In this document: one piece after another, positions 24,701 to 34,160 of the stretch
Numbering within the stretch: the stretch's first letter is position 1
Layout: every line of letters starts with the position of its first letter
From: Liolophura sinensis
Lineage: Eukaryota; Mollusca; Polyplacophora; Chitonida; Chitonidae
DNA length: 64,000 bases
Assembly: GCF_032854445.1 (NCBI RefSeq)
Contig: NC_088302.1
Span: 28,049,080 to 28,113,079, forward strand
Direction of reading: 5' to 3'
Position numbers and translations under genes: made by a program
Notes under the pieces: model-generated
Told to the model about the DNA's origin: nothing
The model's database searches: none
What the model saw: the letters and a program-made list of their open reading frames with translations, nothing else

Positions 24701-27700
24701 TTGAAGGATACCAGCCACTTTTTGTTCTCTCTTATGATCATAAACGTTGCTTTCACAAGTTTCTAAACTGTAAGTCTTTTGCAAAACACGTAAGGGGTCT
24801 CTCGGTGCAGCATACATAGACCCCAGAAAAGGACGCATTTTTGTGGGGAAAATCAAGCCTTTTGTGTAGCTGAATGATTCATTGTACATTGGATCACTGT
24901 CCCAAATGTGGGTCTCATTTTCCTGGAAAAAGCTAATATCAAGAAAGGGCCATTCCCATGGAATTCCTTTAATGGGCCTTGATAAACTGGAATAAAATTT
25001 CCATCGATGCTTCTGTAATGTACATAAGTAGAAATGCGGTTTGATGAGTTCCACGGCATGGTAGAGTTTTCTTGACTGTGTCATGTTGATGAGGACGTCA
25101 ATGTCGTCATCCCAGGGAACCATACCATGGTGACGGTAAGACCCAAGTAAAGAACCAGCATAGAGAATGTAGGTAATGCCGTGGACACTGCAGATTTTGT
25201 GGAAGTTTTCCATAAGTTCTCGAAATATCCTTTTCTGTGTGCTGGAGAGAACTGGCAGAAAGTGGTTATGAATCAACCCAGGGTAGTTCTCTTTGTACTT
25301 CCTGATCGTTCTGGAGTTTAAACTGAGAAATTGTAGAAAGACTTGGAATTTCCGTCTGCTTGTAACTGATTTTGGAGTTGCAGAAAGTGCCACTGTCTTT
25401 CTCCATGTCGTTATTGCTTGAATGTTCTGTTGGCTTTCAGCATCTCTAGTTAAATTACCAGTTGATACTGGGCAAGTTTTATTCGCCGTTGTTGTCACAA
25501 ACGTCACCCCAGTGGTACTGGTCTTCAGTAACCAAACTGTCATTAGGATCCCGTACAGTATACAGATTATCTGAAGTTTCACCGGTGTAGACAGGAAACG
25601 CTTGGAACTTTGACTTGCTGATGTGATACCAAACATTTTGTAAAGAATATTGTACAGCTTCTATATCTGATGTTTTGCGAACCAACAATTCCCTTGTTGA
25701 TATTCCTGTATGAGCAAATTTCACCAGCGGCCCTGAGAACATCAAAAAGACAAAGAGAAGGTTTGAGAAAGCTAGTATGTGTCAAAGTTTTCAGACTTCT
25801 ACCTGCCTGGCAACCTGGCCCATGTTGTTTAAGCTACAATCATACTATCCTTATTGACCTACTTTGCAACAAACATGATCATATAAAACATGAAACAAGT
25901 TCAGATATTAATTTTGATCAAGTGAATAAATGAAAACATGATTTGGTACATCCTGTGTTTGCTTTACCACTGTAGGAAAAAATGAATTTACGTGCCAAAT
26001 AAGGATGCAGGCCAGTCACTGACTCTTTGCTCTATAAGTACATGTACGAACAACAAAACAGTGGTCATACAGGCATTTGCCATTTACCTGTGCCAACAAG
26101 TTTACTTACTCAAAACGCTGCTTCACAGCCTAATAAGTCCAAAACCAGAATGTGTTGAGTTTCACAATTTATATATGCTGTGCACATCTTACATGCTGTA
26201 ATTTCAGGTTAATATCAGCCATACTTCCTACTATAGTTCAGTATTGTTCATTTCTCTATACCTTCCCATCTTGTTATTCTTAGTCAACTTGTAAAATTGA
26301 AATATCTCAGTGGTAAAGGTATTAACACCAAACTTTGGGGTCTTAATGAGGAACATATGAAGCAACTTTTGACATTTTGTGCTGTTTTGAAAGTCATATG
26401 ATTTGGCCGCCATTTTGAATTTTATTGATTATGCTAAAAAAATCTTCTTCTCCAAAACGGCTAAGCCTATCGAGATAAACTTTTCGTGTACAGTTTTAAG
26501 GTGAATCACCCTATCCATATTGTAAAAAACTTTCGGTTTGGTATGCAAATAAAGCCAAAACTGACCAATGAACTTGGCCCAAAAGTAGGCCAATTTTTAA
26601 AACTGTTTAAAATCATTTTACACTCAAGTGTCTGGTGCCCTCAATTTCAAAACTACAAATCTGCAAGAATTATTTTTGTACTTTGTGTTGTTTTCATGTT
26701 ATGACCCAAAAAACCAACATAAATTTGACAAAACCATCCTATGTAAATAACACGGGAGCTTTGTGCTAGACTGCATGAAACCATTGGCTGTAGTTTACCC
26801 TTGGAATGGTCATCAGCTGTGCAGCAATGCATTCTTTCTTTTGATCTCCTATCAGCAGAAGATCAAAGCCGCCTATGCTCTATGCTAGTTCTCAGTATTT
26901 GGCCAATTGTAAATGATGCCTGGCCATCTAGGGTTCATATCCAGTACATTCCTTTCTATTTTTTCTGGGGTTTTTGCATGTTTTTTCCCATTATCATGAA
27001 ATTTATAGACATCAAGCTACCAGAAGCGTTAAAAATCTAGAGCGTGGACCTCGACAACACTGTTGGATAACAACTTTAATTTTATTTTGGAATTTTAGAT
27101 GGTAATGAAAAATCATTTGCCATTCCCATATTTCACCTATAATATGGATGGATAAGATTTTATTACTAAAAAAGATAAGGACTACACATATATATTGCAG
27201 ATTTATTTATTTATTTATTTGATTGGTGTTTTACGCCGTACTCAAGAATATTTCACTTATACGACGGCAGCCAGCATTATGGTGGGAGGAAACAGGGCAC
27301 AGCCCGGGGGAAAACCACGACCATCCGCAGGATGCTGCAGACCTTCCCACTTACAACCGGAGAGGAAGCTAGCATGAGCTGGATTTGAACTCATAGCGAC
27401 CGCATTGGTGAGAGGCTCCTGGGTCACTACACTGCGCTAGTGCGCTAACCGACTGAGCCAAGGAGGCCCCTATATTGCAGATTTAATAGAACATTGCACA
27501 AAGCTAATGAAAAGGAGATGCATTTAAAGCCATGTATAGAATATATGCCAAAGCAAATCTTGAAATATTGGTAGCATTTTTTAGTTAAGAGAACAGAATG
27601 TGTTGCCTTCGTATCTTTAGAATTAGTAGGGTAATTGTAAATGTATTGTGCTGGTTACGTCCTGCTATACCCTCTGTAATTACATTAATTATAACATGCT

Positions 27701-30700
27701 GTAGGCTACAGCTGTCATTAACTCATCTTACACTTGCTATCTTAATGAATTACGGCCTAATGCCAATGAGATTTGGTTCATGCCTGGGACTGCTAATACA
27801 AATAAATAGACCAGTGTGTGCATGTGGTGTATGCACATTACCAGTGTACCAGTGTTACCTGTATAATATGCACATTACCAAGTCTAACAAAATAACTACT
27901 ATTATGTGTACTAAAAACTAGCTTTCTTTGCACAATATTATTCACATTGTTCAGGCACACACCTGTACAGTGTATGTTGCAAAAAATTAACTTAGCGGTA
28001 ACAGTTAAATGAAGTAGTATAAGTGATATATTACGGTAGAAAGATCAACGTGAAATGTAGTGGCACGCTGGTCAAATTATAGTTAGTATCGACTGGGACT
28101 TATAATGTAACATATATTGTTATATTAGCCCTAGGCATTGACAATATACATATCAAACACGTCGTTAAATTGCATAAGAAGTGATTTGCTGATTGTACAT
28201 GTACCCTATATGTTCTAAAATATGACACACCTTGTCTTCTCAGTTTAGCAAATATGTATGTAATTCTAGCAGGAATATTGAGTTTTTTTTTTATCTCACA
28301 GCATGGTTAAACCATTTAATGACCATCATACCCTTTTCAAAAAAGGCTGGAGAAGAAATGTAATATTCTACTTTCAACACTACTAATATCTGTCCGAAAT
28401 TTTTAGAACAATTAAGATATGTGCTATAGATTTACAGTAAGAAAGGGCCAAACTTAAATTATCGGTACCTAAAATTCCCCCCCCCCCCCCCAATAAAATG
28501 CATTTTGATAGAATTATAAATATCATATTATGTTACTGTTGGTCATGACTTAGTTGTTTCCAACAAACCTCAAAACACCTTACTGAGATCAATATAATTA
28601 ACTCTCAGAATAATGCAAGATGCCATTTGTTGTATATGCTATTTCCTTATTTCAACCATAGTATGGTTTTGCATAAGATTTTGTTACTAAGAAAGATGTA
28701 GTACTCACATGCAGACCATCACAGTCACCTCTCACGCTCTGTCCTGTAATCTGTCAGCTTGTCCCTCATTGATATCACAGCCATTCTCTGAAGTTGCCCA
28801 CAGCTTAGGCAGATATGACCAGCCTGTTTGTCTCTCCCCTAATCATTGCATAGTGGATAATAAGGCAGTAGAGCTATAAACATGTATGATAACGCTTTAC
28901 ATCACTACAATCTACCAGTGTTTGACCTGTTCTCAGTACAGTCACATGAGTCGGCCTGGTCCGGTAAGCTAGCAAGTCTTTCTGTCATCTCCCAGTGGTT
29001 TGATCCCCCCCCCCCCTTCACCCTCCTTCTATCCACTCCTGATGGGAGTATTATGTTGCCCACCACCCCTCTTTCTTCTCCTCCCTCCAGAGCCCACATC
29101 TGTGATCAGTCCCTGGGTAAACACTTATTCCCGCCCCAGACTGTCTCCCCCAGGCTCATTAAGGCCTGATAAAAGCCAGCCTGATTGTCCACTAAGTCCC
29201 TGTGCCTCTTAATCTATGGGAACTATGTCTGTGTAAGGTCTTAACTACAAGGACTCTTCAAGGACTAAACCCATCCATTAAATGCATTAAAAATGTGTCC
29301 GTTAAATTGTACTCTTAGTTTGAAACCTCATTATCAGGACACATTTTCAAGACTTATCAAGGTAATGGTTAATATTGTAAGTTGGCCAAAATGATGTTCT
29401 CAAATATGGACTGTGTTAGCTCTCACAATGTTGAAGAGCTTTACTGCTAGCTGGAAAGAAAAATACTTCCTTTGCTGTAGGTGTGGACTCTTGTCTAGGG
29501 CCATTCCTTAACAGGCTAAAGCTGGACTCCTGATTTGAATTTAGCTGAGATGTAACATACACGTTACCTTTGAAGGTTAGATGTATTGGTTTGTAATGAG
29601 AGCTTATAACTTCTTGGCCCTGGCTCTCTTTCTCATTATTCTCTATATGCTCTGTTGCATTATCAATAATGTGGCTTGATTCAGTCAGGGATGTATTATA
29701 TCACAGGCCCACTCCAACCAGATTATTTCAGAAGAGGGGTCCATACAGACCTAAACGAGCACAGACATTTTGTTATCACATGCTTGGTAATTCTATAAAA
29801 TAATCACTTTTTAATCTGGAATTCTCTCAAGGCCATTGCACGTGCCATTTTAGAGAAACCGTAAACACGATTTCGGTGTCATGAGTACCTACGCTCTTCA
29901 GTATTACAGGCAAGATACTTGATACATTTGTAGTTTGAAATCTGGTCCCCTGTATTATTACAATCGAAGGCCCCGCGACCTTGGGGAATAACGCCAGATG
30001 TATATTCCATTACCACTTTCTCATTGAAAATAAAGTACATCAGACTGGCCTCATAATCAGGAGAAAAACAACTGATTTCACACTACTTCTACATGGCAAA
30101 ATGGTGGACTGTAGGAACAGGTGACGTCACAGCGGAACAGATACCTTCCCTGGTGGTAGAAATACCTCGCCCATCATTGGTTAAAACTGAGAGCATGGTG
30201 GCCCATTCGATTTTCCCTGCGTGGGCGTTTCTGCTGACTTTTTACTGCGATATCTTGGTTATCCTACATCACAAAAATAAAAAGTGATGTTTTTTTGAAA
30301 TGTGACTCTTTTACCCATACATTTATACATTTGGTCTAGTTTTGTCTTTTCTTTTAAAGGATACATGAAATGATGTATACAAGAAACATTCTTCAGTGCG
30401 GCGTCTTACCAGCTTCCTTGTCTTGCTATATTGCCAGCATGATATTCGATATTCAAATAACAGATGTGATGCTATCACGATATTCGACATTTGAATAACA
30501 ATTGTGGTGATAATGCAATATTCCTTATTCAAATAATGAAAAACAAATCGGGTGCTAACTTCTATACTGCCTGCAGGTTGTCTGAGATTCAAATGATACG
30601 CTAGTGCCAAATTCGAGGTAGAATTAACTGAAACATTGAATAGCAGGTTTTGAACGTTGTGGCACAAAATTCAAGTAAACTTCTTATTTCACATCTGAAT

Positions 30701-33700
30701 AATGTGCTGGCACCATATTCAAAGTTATATACGGAAGTTATGCATTGAAAAGATGAACACTGTGCTGAATTCTGTACATCCAGTAGGGCATTTGAGATCT
30801 GAATGTCAAATTTGTTGCCATGCAGCTTCACACATCCATGTCATTTTCTTTATGGGACATGGGGCCTCCATGGCTCAGTTGGTTAGCGCACTAGCGCAGT
30901 GTAATTACCCAGGAGCCTCTCACCAATACAATCGCTGTGAGTTCAAGTCCAGCTCATGCTAATGGGAAGGTCTGACAGCAACCTGCAGATGGTCGTGGGT
31001 TTCCCCCAGGCTCTGCTCGTTTACCACCCACCATAATGCTGGCCGTCGTCGTGTGAGTGAAATGTTCCTGATTACGGCGTAAAACATCAATCAAATAAAT
31101 AAATAAATAAATTTATGGGACATAGTTTATCTTTGTCCATAAGACTGGCAGATTCTTTTTTCTTTTTTAGCAGTAGTGAAAGGTCGATTTCCTGCACTTC
31201 ATTCATATATACATATATATTCTTATATTATACATATTGATTAATAATGTTAATGACATACATGCAATTTGGTTGCATTAATATCATTTTGTTGATTTGG
31301 AATATACATGTAAAAATGTTGCTACTTGTGTCATATTTTATTATAATTTTGTTATGCTGATATGCTGAAGTATTACACGTATACTTTCTCCATGGCACAT
31401 CGGTGACCTAGGGACGATCGTGGGTCGCCGTCATATAAGTGAAATATTCTTGAGTACACCGTAAAACACAGTCAAATAAATAAATCTATGGCAGATTGAC
31501 ATGAAGCTTTAAATTTTGTTACAATTTTACTCATGAAAATTGGTGTGACTGAATATTATCACTTAGCCAGATGTAGCACAGAGTATGTTAGTGTTCCCCT
31601 GAAGGACATGCTCAACACGGGTACTGATCTTGATTCTTACTGGTCAGGGCAAATGGACAATGTTGTTATAGTTTGTTACTGGATTGAGTCAGATACATGT
31701 GCATGTACGTATTTAGTGCATCACACTTCACCAGAAATAAATAAAAAAAATTAAGAATGAATATTTCCAGAATACACATCTTTGCAATCTCTCATTGCGT
31801 TTGTTTCTGTTGTAGTCATCTCAGATAGAGGTATTTGGACAGAAAGGCGCTGGTGTTCCCACCTGCCTGGGAAAAATTGACACACCTGCCTCTCCCACCT
31901 GTTTGCTGTATCATAGAGTGGCTGACCCAGATCATAAACTACCCTGTCAGACTCCAAGACCCTTACAGGTATTATACTAATCCATGTATCTACATGGGTA
32001 TACACTTCCAGCTATCACTGTGGCTCAGTTAGTTAGCGCGCTAGCACAGCGTGATGACCCAGCAGTCTCTCACCAATGTGGTCGCTGTGAGTTCAAGTCC
32101 AGCTCATGCTAGCTTCCTCTCCGGCCATACCTGGGAAGGTCTGCCAGCAACCTGCGGATGGTCGTGGGTTTCCCCCGGGCTCTGCCCAGTTTCCACCTAC
32201 CATAATGCTGGCCGCTGTCGTATGGGTGAAATATTCTTGAGTACGGCGTAAAACACCAATCAAATAAATAAATAAATAAACTTCCAATTACCAAATCACA
32301 GACCAACGGTAAGCTCACATATCCAAATAAATACTCTTTATTTTATCATAAGAATTTCTTGGCTTCATTCAGCTACTAATGTATTGTTAATCTCACCACA
32401 GCCCAGTGGGCCCTCACCATGCAGTGAGGCCACAGTCTCAAGTCCAGTTTCATAACCTGTGGAAGCTTGGCTCAGATTCCTCCCACCACAATGCTGGTTG
32501 CTGATGTGCAAGTGAAATATTCTTGAGCACAATGTAAAACACCAATCAAACAAATGAAAGAAATCCAGATTTTTTGGGAAAGGTGTGACTTTTAATAAGA
32601 TGGTTCGTCAGGTAATTCTTGAGTACAAATTGACCATTACTCACCTTAGTTTTTATCCCCAAAAGAAAACCGTGTGAATATTACATGTAGGGGCCTGTAG
32701 GGCATGTTTGTCTGAAGAACATGATCCCTCTGCCTAAGGCAGAAACTTGTACTCATTTATTTGATCTCACACTTTTGCTCTTTCTGTACCTCTTTTAACT
32801 GCCACTTCTTTTCCGTTCACTTCACATGTTCATGAGTAATTTGGAATGTGAAACTGTTCGTTTTTTGAAGGCCTACGTGGATTATGTGTACTGTGGTTTG
32901 GAAGATGCCAGACTGGTGGTGTTCTCTTCATATGAACAGAATCCTTTGCTGCGTCAAAAAGTCTCAAAGGAGCTTCGCTGGAGCCCCATTAAAACTCTAA
33001 GATTTGCCCATGACAAGCCTGTCACTAAAGCAATACAGTTGAATAATGACACCGAGTTGTGGTTGGCATGTGGGAGTGCTGTCGTTGTTGTTGGTCTTAG
33101 CACTCTCTTGGTAGAACACACTATTTCTGCAGTTTTACCGGAAACAGAATGGGACACCACAGTCACTATTGCAGACATGGCCTTTTCTGGTAATAGAGTG
33201 TGGTGCTGTTGTCAAAACAGTTGCAAAGTGTTGGAAATAGATCCCATCCAAAAGTTACCTTTGTTTGTGTTTTCCTGCAAGGATGCAGCAGTTTATGACA
33301 ATATTTCATCTCCCATCTCCAGCATTAAATCTCCAAAGGATGATGTAGAAAGCAAGGAACAATCAGCTGATGGTATATGCCAGTCTGTCCCAAGTTCCTC
33401 TGCTGGAGGAGACACTTCACAATTTAAAAATCCTGAACCCAGTGACTCGGCACTTTCCAAGACTGAGGATTCATCCCCTCCTCCAGTCTTACCCAGAAAA
33501 CCAGCACTACCACCAAGACATTTGACAATGATAGATTCACAAGGGATCCAAAGAAAGGTCATAAAAACGAGGCCAACAAGCTTTGCTGCCTCCATGGTGA
33601 CACCGCCATCGGATGAAATGGTAGCTGCAGACGCTCCTGATATTCCACCACGAGTGCCGTCCAGAAGCAGTAAACCAGTTCTGCTTCGAGGTCCAAACAA

Positions 33701-34160
33701 GAAAAGCTTTACTTTGCCACGTACTGTGGAAAACAGTAGTGGTTCTGCACATGGAAGCCTTTCTCGAAAAGTGTCCCGCAGCATGGTAGAGAAATCGTCT
33801 GATAACTTTTCAAAAGAACCGCTGAGTAATACTTGCTTGTTGGTGGTGAAGGATACGCTGTGGATCGGCCAGAACAATGGTAATATTATTGCTGTGTCAA
33901 CGTACCCTGTGTCAGACCATGGCAAAGTTATGTTTCTCATAAACCATTCTTCAGAAACTGCAGAAAACATTCCCAGAAGAATGGTTACAATGGATCACAC
34001 CAGTAATAACTCTGTTTTATCTACCCATAAATTGGCTGATAATAGAACGGGACTGCTTTTATGGGAAGCCTGGGGTGCTGAAGAAGTGGAGGAAACAAGA
34101 GGTTATGCAATAAAACTACATAAATTGGAAAACGAACTTAGCAGAATGTCATCAATATGA
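2007..34160 (+). CDS. LRRK1: LRRK1-like leucine-rich repeat ROCO kinase (5' partial, 20 exons)
   Basis: Large multidomain Ser/Thr kinase with an intrinsic ROC GTPase, of the LRRK/ROCO family. Exons read from sequence: 2007-2145, 2763-2966, 5998-6113, 6642-6742, 8495-8623, 9936-10100, 10372-10656, 11176-11335, 12680-12807, 13383-13531, 14383-14631, 15774-16024, 16656-17230, 18150-18407, 19291-19515, 20335-20457, 22375-22584, 23098-23265, 31816-31968, 32871-34160. All have AG/GT borders and compatible phases; together 5078 nt, giving 1691 codons plus TGA from the first full codon. The first exon enters in phase 1, so the start and N-terminal part (ankyrin repeats in the family) lie upstream. 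LRRK1 rather than LRRK2 is favoured by QCFFT in [11 protein letters not shown] and INIKLSDY-type kinase text, [14 protein letters not shown] after the kinase, and a C-terminus with [11 protein letters not shown] resembling the LRRK1 tail. Exon borders are predictions without transcript data. Confidence 0.93.
4665..4817 (-). mobile_element. SINE family A fragment
   Basis: Reverse tail and body only. A more diverged fragment of the same family is at about 2160-2283. Confidence 0.85.
6642..10656 (+). CDS. LRRK1: LRRK1 exons 4-7: ROC (Ras of complex) GTPase domain
   Basis: G1/P-loop G-K-E-R-R-G-K-T is completed by joining exon 4 (Gly codon 6734) to exon 5 (GKT 8501-8509), fitting GxxxxGK[ST]. 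G3 (switch II) is WDFPG in exon 6, with Asp at 9963 and Gly at 9972, followed by [16 protein letters not shown]4 is THLD in exon 7 (10408-10419). These are the nucleotide-binding motifs of an active-type ROC. Exon 5 ends at 8623 (phase 0) and exon 6 starts at 9936, which is the only join that keeps both frames. Edges of exons 4, 6 and 7 are each copied into tandem arrays in the neighbouring introns (see repeat entries). ROC binds GTP and regulates kinase output through COR. Confidence 0.92.
6707..7650 (+). repeat. 41-bp tandem array seeded from the exon 4 / intron 4 donor
   Basis: The last 36 nt of exon 4 plus the donor (TGCAACAGACTCAAATTGAT ... AAAGAG|GTGAG) recur about 22 times through the intron as TGCAACAGACTTAAACTGAT ... 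AAAGAGGTGAG. Most copies keep an AG|GTGAGT donor-like word. Units vary by small substitutions and some alternate with CTGATTGGTC forms. Confidence 0.9.
7770..7990. repeat. 24-bp tandem repeat, about 9 copies
   Basis: Unit GGATTGATATCCTCAAGCAA plus CACA. Being 24 bp, it is open in several frames on both strands, but no gene is supported. Confidence 0.9.
8078..8166. repeat. 23-bp tandem repeat, 4 copies
   Basis: Unit TGATACATACACTATAGGTG plus AAG, nearly identical copies, in LRRK1 intron 4. Confidence 0.9.
8634..8749 (-). mobile_element. SINE family A fragment abutting the LRRK1 exon 5 donor
   Basis: Reverse copy, shortened internally and lacking the tRNA head. Flanked by GTAGGAGCCTCT (8624-8635) and GTAGGAGCTTCT (8750-8761). 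The left repeat is the exon 5 donor sequence. Confidence 0.85.
9415..9990 (+). repeat. About 87-bp tandem array seeded from the intron 5 / exon 6 acceptor
   Basis: Acceptor plus exon start TTTGTAG|ATGCCTGT occurs with the exon-like side beginning at 9500, 9588, 9675, 9759, 9848 and finally the true exon at 9936. Each unit also copies the switch II codons (TTTCCCTGGGGCTTC). The upstream copies carry an extra base in GTGGGGATTT or an equivalent shift, so they lose the WDFPG frame. Confidence 0.92.
10581..10868 (+). repeat. 96-bp tandem triplication of the exon 7 / intron 7 donor
   Basis: The last 76 nt of exon 7 with its donor (GGGCGACAG|GTATGTT) is followed by two near-identical copies ending in GACAG|GTGCGT (10752) and GACAG|GTACGT (10848). 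Very few mismatches, so a recent event. Confidence 0.93.
11176..16855 (+). CDS. LRRK1: LRRK1 exons 8-13 (start): COR dimerisation domain and Cys-rich linker
   Basis: Exons 11176-11335, 12680-12807, 13383-13531, 14383-14631, 15774-16024 and the start of 16656-17230. COR text includes [60 protein letters not shown] and [18 protein letters not shown], matching the COR-A/COR-B order of LRRK proteins. Between COR and kinase lies a cysteine-rich stretch (CPDCC at about 16682, then C-x3-C and later [11 protein letters not shown]) followed by PELILADLP. The cysteines could bind a metal; that is inference. Exon 9 has two overlapping donors 9 nt apart (GTAAGT at 12799 and GTGAGT at 12808), both in frame. 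Confidence 0.88.
11885..12725 (+). repeat. 43/86-bp tandem array seeded from the intron 8 / exon 9 acceptor
   Basis: Units alternate between TTAGATTTCTTCACAAGCTG TTTTATTACTC and GTTAGATTTCTTCA..GAGCTCTTTCATTGCTG. The acceptor context CTTGTAG|CTGTTAGA of exon 9 (true at 12680) recurs at 12117 and, partly, 12203. The exon start itself (CTGTTAGATTTCTCCATGAG) is one unit of the array. The last roughly 270 nt stay open in the exon frame. Confidence 0.85.
13905..14112 (-). mobile_element. SINE family A (reverse, head partly lost)
   Basis: (TTTA)n start and body with CGCAACCATCCGCAGGTTGC; the tRNA head is cut after the B box. Preceded at about 13600-13870 by a diverged different SINE-like repeat also seen at 40860-41110. 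LRRK1 intron 10. Confidence 0.85.
14930..15504. mobile_element. MITE-like element (copy 2, degraded right end)
   Basis: Same family as 1403-1951. Left end TTAAAGGAGAAGAAAACC is intact; right end TTCTTCCTTTAAG carries an insertion in the inverted repeat. Lies in LRRK1 intron 11. Confidence 0.75.
16656..22584 (+). CDS. LRRK1: LRRK1 exons 13-17: protein kinase domain with D-Y-S activation motif
   Basis: Gly-rich loop [10 protein letters not shown] (from about 16910), VAVK lysine codon 16973-16975, alpha-C glutamate in EMRKEVAML (exon 14), catalytic YRDLKPANV with Asp codon 19339-19341, activation-loop start D-Y-S (19408-19416), [23 protein letters not shown] (exon 16), and the C-lobe ending [16 protein letters not shown] (exon 17). 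All catalytic residues of an active kinase are present. The DFG-equivalent, D-Y-G in human LRRK1 and LRRK2, has Ser (AGC) in place of Gly. Between beta-3 and alpha-C there is a serine-rich insert of 82 residues (16985-17230), preceded by an internal GTAAGT donor in frame. Confidence 0.93.
17593..18093. mobile_element. Related terminal-inverted-repeat element with an internal fold-back
   Basis: Right end GTTTTCTTCTCCTTTAAG matches the TIR of the two MITE copies; left end GAAAGAGGAGAAAAAG is a degraded match. The interior differs. It contains two inverted arms, about 17650-17730 and 17945-18020, sharing TATTTGGGACCA on one arm and TGGTCCCAAATA on the other. It lies just before LRRK1 exon 14. 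Confidence 0.6.
18803..19123 (+). mobile_element. SINE family A: tail fragment plus diverged copy
   Basis: 18803-18852 is a tail fragment; 18905-19123 is an older full-body copy ending in AAATAAATAAAT. A (TA)n microsatellite lies just before at 18756-18790. Confidence 0.75.
19871..20141 (+). mobile_element. tRNA-derived SINE, family A (full length, with TSD)
   Basis: tRNA-like head with A box (GTGGCTCAGTTGGTTAGCGC) and B box (GTGAGTTCAAGTCC), a body, and tail TTGAGTACGGGGTAAAACAT ending in AAATAAAT. Flanked by TTAAGACTATACAG on both sides, a target-site duplication of LINE-type insertion. Lies in LRRK1 intron 15. Confidence 0.92.
20505..20688 (+). mobile_element. SINE family A, 5'-truncated with TSD
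   Basis: Begins in the middle of the head at CCAGTTCATGCTGG and ends in AAATAAATAAAT. Flanked by TCATTATGTATA, so truncation happened at insertion, as in LINE-driven retrotransposition. Confidence 0.9.
20739..21130 (+). mobile_element. tRNA-derived SINE, family B
   Basis: tRNA-like head (AGCACAGTTGGTAGAGCG, later GGTAGATCCAGGATCAATCC), unrelated body (GAGGAAGTTGTAACTTCCTC palindrome, TGGCTTACTTGCCTTCGGTA), and tail TTGAGTACGACGTTAAACCC then (CTCA)n. Head carries a short internal duplication (GAGCGTCC). LRRK1 intron 16. Confidence 0.88.
21340..21670. repeat. 40-bp tandem repeat, about 7 copies, LRRK1 intron 16
   Basis: Unit GATTATGAAGCCTATTAAAG then CCTAAATCTACATGTACTTT. Confidence 0.92.
21986..22265 (-). 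mobile_element. SINE family B (reverse, head-truncated)
   Basis: Starts (GAGT)n and ends near the AACTTCCTC palindrome. Inverted relative to the copy 0.9 kb upstream in the same LRRK1 intron. Confidence 0.85.
23098..34160 (+). CDS. LRRK1: LRRK1 exons 18-20: C-terminal WD40-like region
   Basis: Exons 23098-23265 and 31816-31968 and the 1290-nt terminal exon 32871-34160. Beta-propeller style text is seen: [73 protein letters not shown] and the terminal [11 protein letters not shown]. Within the last exon (about 33300-33800) lies a low-complexity Ser/Pro insert with PxxP patterns such as [14 protein letters not shown] and [12 protein letters not shown], possible SH3-binding sites (inference). 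Exon 20 start is taken at 32871 after TTTTTTGAAG because it is in phase 0. TGA is at 34158-34160. Intron 18 (23266-31815) is the longest seen and hosts an antisense gene. Confidence 0.85.
24566..25636 (-). CDS. LicD-family type II membrane protein (intronless)
   Basis: Single open frame of 356 residues on the strand opposite LRRK1, wholly inside its intron 18. The N-terminus has about 19 residues and then a membrane span around residues 20-37 ([17 protein letters not shown]), giving a type II Golgi/ER topology. The luminal part has several N-x-S/T sites. Residues 161-181 read [11 protein letters not shown] then [10 protein letters not shown], the hallmark of the LicD domain (nucleotidyltransferase fold; bacterial LicD and animal FKTN/FKRP phospho-sugar transferases). 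Acidic DDDID would bind metal. The natural acceptor cannot be told from sequence. TTTATT motifs on the plus strand near 24062 and 24093 could be its poly(A) signals. Being intronless and nested, it may be an old retrocopy; lophotrochozoans often have many LicD paralogues. Confidence 0.88.
   Translation of the reverse strand: MFGITSASQSSKRFLSTPVKLQIICILYGILMTVWLLKTSTTGVTFVTTTANKTCPVSTGNLTRDAESQQNIQAITTWRKTVALSATPKSVTSRRKFQVFLQFLSLNSRTIRKYKENYPGLIHNHFLPVLSSTQKRIFRELMENFHKICSVHGITYILYAGSLLGSYRHHGMVPWDDDIDVLINMTQSRKLYHAVELIKPHFYLCTLQKHRWKFYSSLSRPIKGIPWEWPFLDISFFQENETHIWDSDPMYNESFSYTKGLIFPTKMRPFLGSMYAAPRDPLRVLQKTYSLETCESNVYDHKREQKVAGILQMKVSCETLKYEIPLVRRTWLPEGVNETLYIGNNAIQSVIVDHSP
27203..27468 (-). 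mobile_element. SINE family A (full length, reverse)
   Basis: Reverse orientation: starts with (TTTA)n and ends at the tRNA head. Flanked by TATATTGCAG. LRRK1 intron 18. Confidence 0.9.
30861..31112 (+). mobile_element. SINE family A (full length)
   Basis: Head, body and (AAATA)n tail as in the 19871 copy. Flanked by TTTATGGGACAT on both sides. LRRK1 intron 18. Confidence 0.9.
31397..31487 (+). mobile_element. SINE family A tail fragment
   Basis: Body end and TTGAGTACACCGTAAAACAC tail in LRRK1 intron 18. Confidence 0.7.
32010..32281 (+). mobile_element. SINE family A (full length)
   Basis: Complete copy in LRRK1 intron 19 with imperfect flanking ACTTCCA. A diverged partial copy follows at about 32445-32560. 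Confidence 0.88.

Larger units (their letters stand above)
23266..31815 (+). other. LRRK1 intron 18 (8.5 kb)
   Basis: Contains the antisense LicD gene, a degenerate TGCACAGTAATAAT repeat (24225-24370), SINE copies, homopolymer C tracts at about 28478-28492 and 29006-29018, and otherwise unassigned AT-rich DNA. Region 29980-30360 is less AT-rich, contains a TGACGTCA site and ends in TTTTCTTTTAAAGG, so it may be another relic of the inverted-repeat element family. Confidence 0.6.

Noticed and set aside
2007-34160. Assignment as LRRK2
   Set aside because: ROC, kinase and C-terminal text match LRRK1 better ([28 protein letters not shown]), although YRDLKP is LRRK2-like.
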